Positions 49,607 through 56,496 of a stretch of DNA of 64,000 bases are shown here, one piece after another. A program made the translations under genes and the position numbers. The notes beneath the pieces were generated by a model. The model ran no database searches. It saw only the letters and a list, made by a program, of their open reading frames with translations, and had not been told where the DNA came from. The DNA is taken from NCBI RefSeq assembly GCF_002917095.1, contig NZ_PQGA01000010.1:62001-126000 (forward strand), written 5' to 3'. Source of the stretch: Paraburkholderia eburnea. Lineage in GTDB: Bacteria > Pseudomonadota > Gammaproteobacteria > Burkholderiales > Burkholderiaceae. Positions within the stretch are counted from its first letter, which is position 1; every line of letters begins with the position of its first letter.

Positions 49607-49645
49607 AAAGGGCCGCATCGGTTGACGATGCGGCCCTTTGTTTTT
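49607..49645. terminator. Bidirectional terminator after rep
   Basis: A 14-bp perfect stem (49607-49620 with 49626-49639) with a 5-nt loop is followed by GTTTTTG, and preceded by an A-rich run. It lies between the convergent rep and cytochrome genes. Confidence 0.87.
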
Positions 49646-49665
49646 GCTGAGAGCGGCGGCGGCGG

Positions 49666-50568
49666 TTACTTTGCCGCGCTGACCATGTAATCGACGGCGG
49701 CTTTCACGTCGGCGTCGGAGGCGGTCGAACCGCCTTTGGGAGGCATCTGGCCCTTGCCGTGCAGCGCGTAGTTGTAGACCGTGTCCATCGGGTCCTTGAG
49801 GCGCGGCGCCCAGTCGGCCTTGTTGCCGAACTTCGGTGCGCCGAGCACGCCCGCCGCGTGACACGCCTGGCAAACCTGCGTGTAGAGCGCCTTGCCGGCC
49901 TGCGAGGCGTCGGCGCTGGCTGCGCCGCCCGCCGGCGCGGAACCGGTCTGCGGGATCGCGGCGATGGCGGCTGCCGCTGCCGAGGCCTGGGCCGCGTTGG
50001 CGTCCGCTGCGCCTGACGCACCCGAAGCAGTCGCAGCACCCGACGCGGCGTTGGCCGCACCCGGCGCCGGTTTGGGCGGATCCTGGAAGTTCGCGCCGCC
50101 GTGGTTCGCCATATAGGCGACGGCGAGGCCGATTTCGTAATCGGAGTAATCGTCGGGACTCGTGCCGCCGCGCGCGGGCATGGCGCCCTTGCCGGTCAGC
50201 GCCGTGTGCCAAAGCGTGTCATAGCCCTGGGCGATGCGCGGCGCCCAGTCGCCCGAATTGCCGAACTTCGGCGCACCCGCCGCGCCGCTCGCGTGACACG
50301 CCGAGCAGACGGCCTGATAGACCTGCTCGCCGGTCTTGTAGACGCGCGGCGCGTTGGCGTCGCGAATCGACACCTGCGCGATCGGCGCGATGCGGTCGGT
50401 GACCTGCTGGACGGAAAGCTCGTCGGTGCCCGCGCCCGTGCGCGTCGTGTTGTCGACGTAGTAGGCGAGCAGAATGATGATGACGATGGGGACGGCAAAC
50501 CCGGCAACGACAGCGGCGATCAGCTGGCCGGGGGTTTTGATCGGGGCTCCGTGGGGTGCTTCGCTCAT
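49666..50568 (-). CDS. Di-heme c-type cytochrome, membrane-anchored (cytochrome c5-like)
   Basis: This 300-residue protein has an uncleaved N-terminal membrane helix (residues about 16-37, IAAVVAGFAVPIVIIILLAY) and two cytochrome c5 domains. Heme attachment is at C88-S-A-C-H92 and C233-Q-A-C-H237. The axial methionines are in GKGAMPARGG (Met130) and GKGQMPPKGG. The two domains are joined by an Ala/Ser/Gly/Pro-rich linker of about 60 residues. Each domain also has the KFGNSGDWAPR block of the family. It probably carries electrons in the periplasm to a terminal oxidase. Confidence 0.93.
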   Translation of the reverse strand: MSEAPHGAPIKTPGQLIAAVVAGFAVPIVIIILLAYYVDNTTRTGAGTDELSVQQVTDRIAPIAQVSIRDANAPRVYKTGEQVYQAVCSACHASGAAGAPKFGNSGDWAPRIAQGYDTLWHTALTGKGAMPARGGTSPDDYSDYEIGLAVAYMANHGGANFQDPPKPAPGAANAASGAATASGASGAADANAAQASAAAAAIAAIPQTGSAPAGGAASADASQAGKALYTQVCQACHAAGVLGAPKFGNKADWAPRLKDPMDTVYNYALHGKGQMPPKGGSTASDADVKAAVDYMVSAAK

Positions 50569-50886
50569 GCTTGTCTCGTCTCCCGTTGGTTTTTTGGTGA
50601 GCGGTACAGCAGGACGGCATTAGCCTTGCGATTGAGCAAACAGGGTCGATTATAGACGCAAGGTTTCGCTGTCGGTTGCGGTGTGGGTGAGGTGTTCAGC
50701 GGGCGTTTACCCGGATTTTCGGGTTGTCGTGGCGTGGGTTGGGCCGGGCTGGCCCTGGCTGGGCACGTCGTCGCGCCGCCCGCCCCGCGCGGTGGACGGG
50801 CCGACCGAAACCGGGTATTCTCTCGGTCTCTTCGACGCTGCTGTCCTACGTGTTCTTCGGACCGATCGCAGCGCTCAAATGACAAC
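50569..50886. other. Spacer between cytochrome c gene and tRNA-Arg
   Basis: This 318-bp spacer should hold the cytochrome promoter (minus) and the tRNA promoter (plus). I see no clear consensus promoter; TATTCT at 50815-50820 is a weak -10 candidate for the tRNA. No other feature is visible. Confidence 0.45.
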
Positions 50887-50962
50887 GCGCCCGTAGCTCA
50901 ATGGATAGAGTACTGCCCTCCGAAGGCAGGGGTTGCTGGTTCGATCCCAGCCGGGCGCGCCA
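50887..50962 (+). tRNA. tRNA-Arg (anticodon CCG)
   Basis: A complete 76-nt cloverleaf is present. The acceptor stem pairs GCGCCCG with CGGGCGC, the anticodon stem-loop is CTGCC-CTCCGAA-GGCAG with anticodon CCG (codon CGG), the T-loop is TTCGATC, and the 3' CCA is encoded. Its 3' half is duplicated at 54216-54261 because it is the attachment site of the adjacent element. Confidence 0.97.
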
Positions 50963-50963
50963 A
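50918..50963 (+). repeat. Left attachment site (attL), inside tRNA-Arg
   Basis: These 46 bases, from the anticodon loop to one base past the CCA, are identical to 54216-54261. The bases on either side differ between the two copies, which fixes the repeat ends. Confidence 0.93.
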
Positions 50964-51039
50964 AATCCTAACGAAATCAATAGGTTAGGTTGTCTGTCTA
51001 AGCAGGCATTCTCGGTCGTTTCAGACAAAATCCCTGTTT

Positions 51040-51059
51040 TTCGCCAAAAATTTGCCAAA
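51040..51059 (+). repeat. Left arm-type recombinase site candidate
   Basis: TTCGCCAAA and TTTGCCAAA lie 11 bp apart. The same two-part module, with the same pitch and orientation, is at 54132-54151 near the other end. It is probably bound by the element's integrase. Confidence 0.55.
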
Positions 51060-51077
51060 CGGATCTCGTGCGCCTGC

Positions 51078-51094
51078 GTTAGGATAAGGCAGTA
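51078..51094 (+). promoter_or_regulatory. 17-bp box upstream of int
   Basis: GTTAGGATAAGGCAGTA lies 21 bp before the integrase start. It matches the box at 52646-52662 upstream of mob at 15 of 17 positions. It is a candidate shared operator, promoter element or nick-site sequence. Confidence 0.45.
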
Positions 51095-51114
51095 TTCTGA
51101 CAAAAGGGGTTGCC

Positions 51115-52416
51115 GTGAGTGCTGACGCAGAACAAGTGCCCAAAGGCATTGAGGTCATCAAGTGGACCAATGGAGATAAGTCGAAGTCAATTCGCTACCG
51201 CGTGCGTGTCAAACGGCTCAAGAAAGGCATTGACTACAACGAGACCTTTGAGTCCTTGCCTAATGCTATTGAAGCCCGGAAAGCAGTCCTGAACGGTGAT
51301 ACACCGGAAAAACGCCCGGTGGCCAAGAATCTTACTCAGCATGAGTTGGGTCAACTCATGCTGAGTAAGTATGGCGATGACCAGGGTGTCAAATTGCTAA
51401 CCGATACCCCGTTTTCCTTCTATGCGAAAAAATATTTTGAAGGAAAGATTGAGGGTAAGGACTTGGATAAGCCCACTGGCAAATTCAATGAGGATTCCAC
51501 AAAATATCGGTTGAAGTCCATTCTGGATACACCCATTGAATACAAGAGGAATGCCGATAGCAAGGTAGATGGTATTTGGGAAACCCTGCTGGTTTCTACA
51601 AAGACCACCCTGGGGAATATTCCTGCAAAATTCCTCGATCACGTTGCCATTAATTCATATATCCAAACGGCACTAAAGAAAAAGGCCAAATCCACGGTAA
51701 AACGGGAATTAGGTGTTATTAGTGCCATTGTGAATTACACCATGCACGTAGCTCCTGATTTTTATAAAAAGCACTGGCTGATTAACCCGGTCAAGCTGGC
51801 TGATAAAAGCCGACTGACGGGTCACAATGCTCCACTTGATAGGAGAATATCTCCTGAGCAAGAGGAGGCTGTTATAAATGCGTTGGCAAATTATTCTAAC
51901 CAAGAAGTCAATCAGATATTCATTCTGTCGTTGCTCACCGGTGCACGCCGAAGTGAAATTCTGTTTTTGGAATGGAGTCAGATTAAGGACTCGCATATTT
52001 ATTTAGGTGTCACTAAATCAGGTAAGCCGAGAAAATTGCTGTTGAGGGATGAGGCAAAAGAGGCTCTTGCCCTGATCCAAAAAAGGGAAAATTCTCCGAG
52101 ATTGTTCACGTATTCGCTTTCAGGTTTTGCCGGGATCTGGCAGAAATTGAAAAAAGAATATGGGTTCACTGAAGTAAAATTTCACGATTGCCGACGTGAA
52201 TTTATTGCGCGCTTTCTCGAACTGATGGGAAATAAAAGCGTCATTGCAATCGCAAATATGACCGGACAAACTGATCTCCGTCACCTCGAAAAAACTATTG
52301 AAGCTCTGGAGCAACCGGATCTCTCCACGGAGAAAGGGCTCCAAAAACACGTGGGGCATAGCTCATTAAATATGCTTCGCCATTATGCAAGTGGATTGCT
52401 CAATCAGAAAAAATAA
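51115..52416 (+). CDS. Tyrosine-type site-specific recombinase (integrase)
   Basis: This 433-residue phage-type integrase should catalyse insertion at, and excision from, the tRNA-Arg attachment site. The catalytic residues appear as Arg278 (LLTGARRSEILFLEW), Lys301 (TKSGKPRKL), His357 and Arg360 (FHDCRREF), His415 (KHVGHSS) and Tyr424 (LRHYASG). A loop of about 30 residues (380-410) is inserted between the HxxR and the final His box. The N-terminal 60 residues look like an arm-binding domain. It starts with GTG at 51115. The codon use and AT-richness differ from the host genes. It lies next to attL, reading inward. Confidence 0.94.
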   Translation: MSADAEQVPKGIEVIKWTNGDKSKSIRYRVRVKRLKKGIDYNETFESLPNAIEARKAVLNGDTPEKRPVAKNLTQHELGQLMLSKYGDDQGVKLLTDTPFSFYAKKYFEGKIEGKDLDKPTGKFNEDSTKYRLKSILDTPIEYKRNADSKVDGIWETLLVSTKTTLGNIPAKFLDHVAINSYIQTALKKKAKSTVKRELGVISAIVNYTMHVAPDFYKKHWLINPVKLADKSRLTGHNAPLDRRISPEQEEAVINALANYSNQEVNQIFILSLLTGARRSEILFLEWSQIKDSHIYLGVTKSGKPRKLLLRDEAKEALALIQKRENSPRLFTYSLSGFAGIWQKLKKEYGFTEVKFHDCRREFIARFLELMGNKSVIAIANMTGQTDLRHLEKTIEALEQPDLSTEKGLQKHVGHSSLNMLRHYASGLLNQKK

Positions 52417-52443
52417 ACTCAAATTGCGCCCGGTTGAAATAGA

Positions 52444-52471
52444 AAATCCTGCCAGCAAGCAGGATTTTTTA
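52444..52471 (+). terminator. Terminator after the integrase gene
   Basis: A 9-bp stem (52444-52452 with 52459-52467) with a 6-nt loop is followed by TTTA. It lies 28 bp after the integrase stop and is the first of five consecutive hairpins. Confidence 0.7.
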
Positions 52472-52489
52472 TTTCTGCCGGAAGGGATT

Positions 52490-52620
52490 GTAAGGGCTGG
52501 CCCTTACGACCGGATTTTGATTTTTGCTTTTGGGGAATCCAAAGGGGCGAAGCCCTTTTGGCGAACGGAAACCCCAAAGGGGTTTCTATAGTGAGTGATA
52601 GCAACCCGAAGGTTGCTATC
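52490..52620 (+). repeat. Array of four further hairpins between int and mob
   Basis: Four near-perfect inverted repeats follow the terminator: 52490-52507 (8-bp stem, 2-nt loop), 52539-52561 (10-bp stem with one G-T pair), 52569-52585 (7-bp stem, 3-nt loop) and 52597-52620 (10-bp perfect stem, CGAA loop). They do not encode protein. They are likely part of oriT, a single-strand origin, or a structured RNA. The array ends right before TTGACG at 52621. Confidence 0.7.
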
Positions 52621-52645
52621 TTGACGTGCTCTCAAAAACTGTTAA

Positions 52646-52662
52646 GTTAGTATAAGGCAATA
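52646..52662 (+). promoter_or_regulatory. 17-bp box upstream of mob
   Basis: GTTAGTATAAGGCAATA lies 72 bp before the relaxase start and resembles the box upstream of int. It follows TTGACG (52621-52626) and the hairpin array. Confidence 0.45.
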
Positions 52663-52733
52663 CGGAAAAGCGACCAAGCAAAAACCGTAGAAGTAACGGT
52701 GCCTACAACAACAAAAATAAAAGAGGAGACCAC

Positions 52734-53813
52734 ATGAATAATAATATATTAAGAGCCGAGAAAGTCAAGACGAGGACTCAAATCACCCAGGCAGCCGAGC
52801 ATAATTTCCGATTGCGTTTGCAAAATAATATCGATGCCGGGCGCTCCCATTTGAATCAAATTCTGGTGAACACGCTGGGTGCGGACATAAAAAAATCGAG
52901 CGACCTTCAGGAAAAACTGACTGCTTTTTATCAGGGGCTTGGGGTCAAGGAGAAGAAAGATAACGTGCTCATGATGGAGTTCATCGTGTCTGCATCGCCA
53001 GAATTTTTTGAGAACAAAAGTAAGGAATACGTACAAAAATGGGCGGATGATCAGGTTGAGTTTATGAGAAAAGAATTTGGCGATCAGCTAAAAATTGCTG
53101 TCCTTCATCTGGATGAAAAAACGCCACACATTCATTTCATGATTAGCACTGAAATAAAATCAGTTAAGAAATACAAAAACCAGAAGGGCGAATTTTTCAA
53201 AGAGACTTGGTCATTGAAGGCCGACCGTTATAACCCTGAATTTCTTGTTGGTTTACACGACCGGCACGCAGAGTGGAATAAAAAATATGGATTAACCAGA
53301 GGAGTGAAAGGAAGCATGAGAAAACATACAACATTAAAAGAGTTCTACGATCGCGTAGAAAAGGCACTCAATACGGATTATGATAAGCGGATTGAGAAGG
53401 TCATCGATACTTTGGAGACCGGATTAATTATGAAAAAAGTATCAGTGGATGAAGTGCGGGAAAAATTCAAGCCGATGATTAACAAATTGTTAAAGCAGAA
53501 TAAGGCATTACGTGAAAAATTCAATCTTGACCTAAAACAAATGCTGGCAGATTTTTCCGTTGAGAAGGCAAAGCTGGAACAGGAAAAGGTTGAGCTTGAA
53601 CGTCGTCAGATTGAAGTTGATGCCCGCCGAGATGAGTATCGGGAGGCCATCAATAAGGATGTGGCTCAAGCCAAGCAGATTGAAAAACTTAATGCCTACG
53701 TTGAAAGTCTACAGAAAGAGAACTCAAGATTGAAAGATAAATATGAGTCAACCAACCCAGACTTAACTCAATCAAAAATGAAAAAGGATAATAAAAATGG
53801 AATTCATATATAA
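52734..53813 (+). CDS. MobV/Pre-family plasmid recombination/mobilization relaxase
   Basis: This 359-residue protein is a relaxase that should nick the element's oriT and lead its single-stranded transfer. The N-terminal half has the MobV motifs: HNFR at residues 23-26 and the metal-binding HLDEKTPHIHFM (residues 125-136). No other nuclease domain is seen. Residues about 250-340 form a long charged coiled coil (KAKLEQEKVELERRQIEVDA). The ATG follows AAAGAGGAGACC. MobV enzymes are best known from Gram-positive rolling-circle plasmids and Bacteroides elements, so the presence here indicates acquisition from outside the host lineage. Confidence 0.92.
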   Translation: MNNNILRAEKVKTRTQITQAAEHNFRLRLQNNIDAGRSHLNQILVNTLGADIKKSSDLQEKLTAFYQGLGVKEKKDNVLMMEFIVSASPEFFENKSKEYVQKWADDQVEFMRKEFGDQLKIAVLHLDEKTPHIHFMISTEIKSVKKYKNQKGEFFKETWSLKADRYNPEFLVGLHDRHAEWNKKYGLTRGVKGSMRKHTTLKEFYDRVEKALNTDYDKRIEKVIDTLETGLIMKKVSVDEVREKFKPMINKLLKQNKALREKFNLDLKQMLADFSVEKAKLEQEKVELERRQIEVDARRDEYREAINKDVAQAKQIEKLNAYVESLQKENSRLKDKYESTNPDLTQSKMKKDNKNGIHI

Positions 53814-54042
53814 TAGAGATAAAATCCGGACTACTGATGATATAACTATTTCCGTAGCTGATTTGCGTGATTTGATTCAAGCCTGCACACTTCAGGAATC
53901 AGATGCTGAGGGCGAGTATCAAATTATTCTGGATTCAATAGCCCACAAAAATCATTTGGATTCCGGAGTATTTGTGGCTCAAGCGGAATCAACAGACAAC
54001 ACCTTGGGGCAAGCCCCAAACCCCATTCCCGTTGGGAAGTAG
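53797..54042 (+). CDS. Small hypothetical protein encoded at the end of mob
   Basis: This 81-residue frame starts 17 bases before the mob stop and has AAGGA nine bases upstream, so translation is likely to be coupled to the relaxase. The first 60 residues are polar and acidic, with a predicted helix (ISVADLRDLIQACTLQESD). No known family is recognised. The last residues are encoded by a GC-rich hairpin (54004-54019). It may regulate mob or int, but nothing in its sequence proves this. Confidence 0.6.
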   Translation: MEFIYNRDKIRTTDDITISVADLRDLIQACTLQESDAEGEYQIILDSIAHKNHLDSGVFVAQAESTDNTLGQAPNPIPVGK

Positions 54043-54131
54043 CTGCGGTCGTAGCCGCTCGCCTTCCGGCGCTGGTGCTGACGCCCGGGCATTTGGCAAA
54101 AATTCGGTGGGCTTCTGGAAAAAAGTGAAAA

Positions 54132-54151
54132 TTTGTCAGAAATTTGCCAAA
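54132..54151 (+). repeat. Right arm-type recombinase site candidate
   Basis: TTTGTCAGA and TTTGCCAAA lie 11 bp apart, matching the left module at 51040-51059 in 17 of 20 positions. An inverted single copy, TTTGGCAAA, is at 54092-54100. Confidence 0.55.
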
Positions 54152-54215
54152 AATAGGTTTTCCTGAAAAATTAAGTTATTGATTTTATTATAGGAAAGCT
54201 CATAAAAAATCTGTT

Positions 54216-54261
54216 CTCCGAAGGCAGGGGTTGCTGGTTCGATCCCAGCCGGGCGCGCCAA
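54216..54261 (+). repeat. Right attachment site (attR), tRNA 3'-end duplicate
   Basis: A 46-bp exact copy of 50918-50963. It has no 5' tRNA half and so does not encode a tRNA. It marks the right boundary of the element. Confidence 0.93.
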
Positions 54262-54485
54262 GTCTCCAGCTAGCCTGGTGCCGACATTATCTTTATCGGT
54301 GCCTGGCGAGCCTCTGAACAAACTCCGCATCCCGTACGTACGCAAGCACCATAGCCGCCCATCCAGGCGATCGGCCGCGATCCAGCGTGCATCGTTCATC
54401 CGATCCGGCCCCGGCGCATCATCACGATGCGCCGGCCGTACTCATTCGACCGATTCCGGGCACAAGACAACGCAAGTCGCGGCGA

Positions 54486-56381
54486 TCAGGCAGCCTCGGC
54501 GCGGCGCGGCAGCGCGGCGACCAGTTCCTTGAACTTCTGCTCGAGCGTACGCGCGAAGCGCGGCGTGTCGAACAGCACACCCTCGGCCTTGACTCTCGCG
54601 AGGGCTTCACGCAGGCGCAGGCGTTCCTGCGGAGCCTCGGCAAGCGCCACTGCCTTGTCCTCGTAATCCTGCACGTTATCGGTGATCAACTCGGGCAGGC
54701 CCGCGGCCGTCAGTAGCGCGCCGGCCATGCGCGAGGCGAAGGCGCGGCCCACACGCGTGAGCACCGGCAGACCGGCCCACAGCGCGTCATTGGCGGTCGT
54801 GCCGGCGTTAAACGGGAAGGTGTCCAGGAACACGTCGGCGATCGCCATGCGCGCGAGGAAGTCCGATGATGACGCGCGCGTCGCAAACACCAGCCGTTCG
54901 GGCTCGATGCCCCGCGCGAGCGCCTCGCTGCGCAGATTCGCTTCGGCCCACTGGTTATCGGAGAGCAGCCAGAGCACGCTGCCCGGCACGCGCCGCAGGA
55001 TGTTCGACCAGACGTCGAACATTTCGGGCGTGATCTTGTAGTTGTTGTTGAACGAGCAGAACACCGTGCCCGTTTCGGGCAAGCCGCAACTTGCACGCGA
55101 CGGCAGCGGCGCAATCACGCGCTGGCGGTCACTGACCTGGTAGACGTCGGGCATGTACAGCATCTTTTCGCTGTAATGCGGCGCGAGTACCGGCGGAATC
55201 AGATATTCGTCGGCGATCACATAATCGATGAACGGGAATCCGGTGGTAGCCGGCAGTCCGAGGTAAGTGATCTGCAGCGGCGCGGGGCGGGCGGCCAGAA
55301 TATGCGCGCGAGCGCCCGCCGTCTGGCCTTGCAGATCGATCAGGATGTCGATTTCGTGTTCACGGATCAGGCGGGCCGCCTCGGCGTCGCTGAGCTTGTC
55401 GATGCGGAAATAATGATCGAACGAGCGGATGACGCGCTGGCGCAGCGCGGAGCCGTCTTCGGGCGACCAGCAATAGCCATAGACCTCGAAATCGTTGCGG
55501 TTGTGCAGTTCGAACAACTCGACCATCAGCATCGAAACCGGGTGCAGCGAGTAATCCGACGACAGATAGCCGATGCGCAGCTTGCGGTGGCCATACTGCA
55601 GGCCGTCTGCGAGCGCAGGCAGGGTCGTGTCGACCTTTTCCTCGACGTAGCGGCGCGCCGCCGCCAGTTGCTCGGCCGGATCGTCGGTTTGCGAGATCTT
55701 TGCCAGCGCCGAGGTCGAAGCCCGCATCATCGACACGTCCACGTCGTGCCACGGCGCGTAGACCGGCCACGAGCAGGTGCGCGCGCGCAGGTAAGCCCAG
55801 TGCTGCAGCACGTCCGTCTGGGCGGGACGTAGCGCCAGACTCTGGCCGAGCCAATCCTTTGCGTCGGCGAATTTGCGCTGCGCCTCGGACAGGCGGCCGA
55901 GATTGTTCAGTGTTAGCAGGCGCAGCGGTCCGTTAATCGGGTCGTGATCCGATGTCGTGCGCGCGACCCAGGTCCATTCGGCCAGCGCGGCATCGGGCTG
56001 GCCCATGCGCTCGTACAGCGTGCCGAGGCTTACACGCGGCTGGACGAAAGCCGGTGCAAGTTCGATCGACTGCTTATAGGCCTGCTTTGCATCGTCCAGA
56101 CGGCCCATCTCGTTATAGGTTGCGCCGAGATTGAACCAGACGAGGTGTTTGTGAGGCGAATCGGTATGTTCGAGCCATGCCCGGTAAAGCACCACGGCAA
56201 GGTCGTTGAGTCCTGCTGAGCCAATCCGGTTTGCGTACTCGACGAGATCGGTCAGGGCCAGTTGGCCGCGGCAGGCGAGCAGAACTTTGAGAGCGTATTC
56301 GTTTTCCACGGCGATTTGCGTCGATCGTTTCAGGTGCAGATGCCGTAACGCAGCAGGTCTGGCCGGTTCGGGATAAAACAC
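54486..56381 (-). CDS. TPR/O-linked N-acetylglucosamine transferase (SPINDLY)-family glycosyltransferase
   Basis: This 631-residue protein (GT41 type) has two to three TPR repeats (residues about 75-200, with YNEMGRLDDAKQAYKQSIEL). A catalytic region follows with LRIGYLSSDYSLHPVSMLM, DLQGQTAGARAHILAARPAP and DTFPFNAGTTANDALWAGLP, which match the OGT C-terminal domain. It should transfer a sugar to Ser/Thr of protein targets in the cytoplasm. It is encoded right after the Ser/Thr-rich repeat protein gene on the same strand, which is the likely target. The GTG at 56381 lies in the foot of a hairpin and lacks a ribosome-binding site. A GTG at 56309 is an alternative start. Confidence 0.9.
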   Translation of the reverse strand: MFYPEPARPAALRHLHLKRSTQIAVENEYALKVLLACRGQLALTDLVEYANRIGSAGLNDLAVVLYRAWLEHTDSPHKHLVWFNLGATYNEMGRLDDAKQAYKQSIELAPAFVQPRVSLGTLYERMGQPDAALAEWTWVARTTSDHDPINGPLRLLTLNNLGRLSEAQRKFADAKDWLGQSLALRPAQTDVLQHWAYLRARTCSWPVYAPWHDVDVSMMRASTSALAKISQTDDPAEQLAAARRYVEEKVDTTLPALADGLQYGHRKLRIGYLSSDYSLHPVSMLMVELFELHNRNDFEVYGYCWSPEDGSALRQRVIRSFDHYFRIDKLSDAEAARLIREHEIDILIDLQGQTAGARAHILAARPAPLQITYLGLPATTGFPFIDYVIADEYLIPPVLAPHYSEKMLYMPDVYQVSDRQRVIAPLPSRASCGLPETGTVFCSFNNNYKITPEMFDVWSNILRRVPGSVLWLLSDNQWAEANLRSEALARGIEPERLVFATRASSSDFLARMAIADVFLDTFPFNAGTTANDALWAGLPVLTRVGRAFASRMAGALLTAAGLPELITDNVQDYEDKAVALAEAPQERLRLREALARVKAEGVLFDTPRFARTLEQKFKELVAALPRRAEAA

Positions 56382-56417
56382 GTGCCCGCCGTGAGGTGAG
56401 GCTGGACGGCGGGCACG
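56371..56417 (-). terminator. Hairpin between repeat-protein gene and OGT-like gene
   Basis: On the minus strand, a 12-bp perfect stem (56417-56406 with 56392-56381) with a 13-nt loop is followed by TGTTTTATCC. It can act as a terminator or attenuator and overlaps the annotated OGT-like start. Confidence 0.6.
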
Positions 56418-56496
56418 TCATGCTTATTGCTCAGGGGACCGCCCCCGACGAACAGGGGCGGTGCAGACCCGGGCGCGATGCCCGGATCCGCGGGTA

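Larger units (their letters stand above)
50964..54261 (+). mobile_element. Minimal integrative mobilizable element in tRNA-Arg(CCG)
   Basis: A 3.3-kb segment is bounded by 46-bp direct repeats of the tRNA 3' end (50918-50963 and 54216-54261). It is much more AT-rich than the host DNA. It carries a tyrosine recombinase, a MobV/Pre-type relaxase, one small ORF overlapping the relaxase end, a five-hairpin array, and repeated 20-bp and 17-bp motifs. No replication, conjugation, resistance or defence genes are present, so transfer must depend on a helper conjugative element. Insertion recreates an intact tRNA. Confidence 0.9.

Noticed and set aside
54216..54261. A second tRNA-Arg gene
   Set aside because: Only the 3' part from the anticodon loop is present; the 5' half is replaced by AT-rich element DNA. 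It is attR.
50964..54261. A prophage remnant
   Set aside because: There are no phage structural, lysis or replication genes; the only other enzyme is a MobV relaxase, so a mobilizable element fits better.
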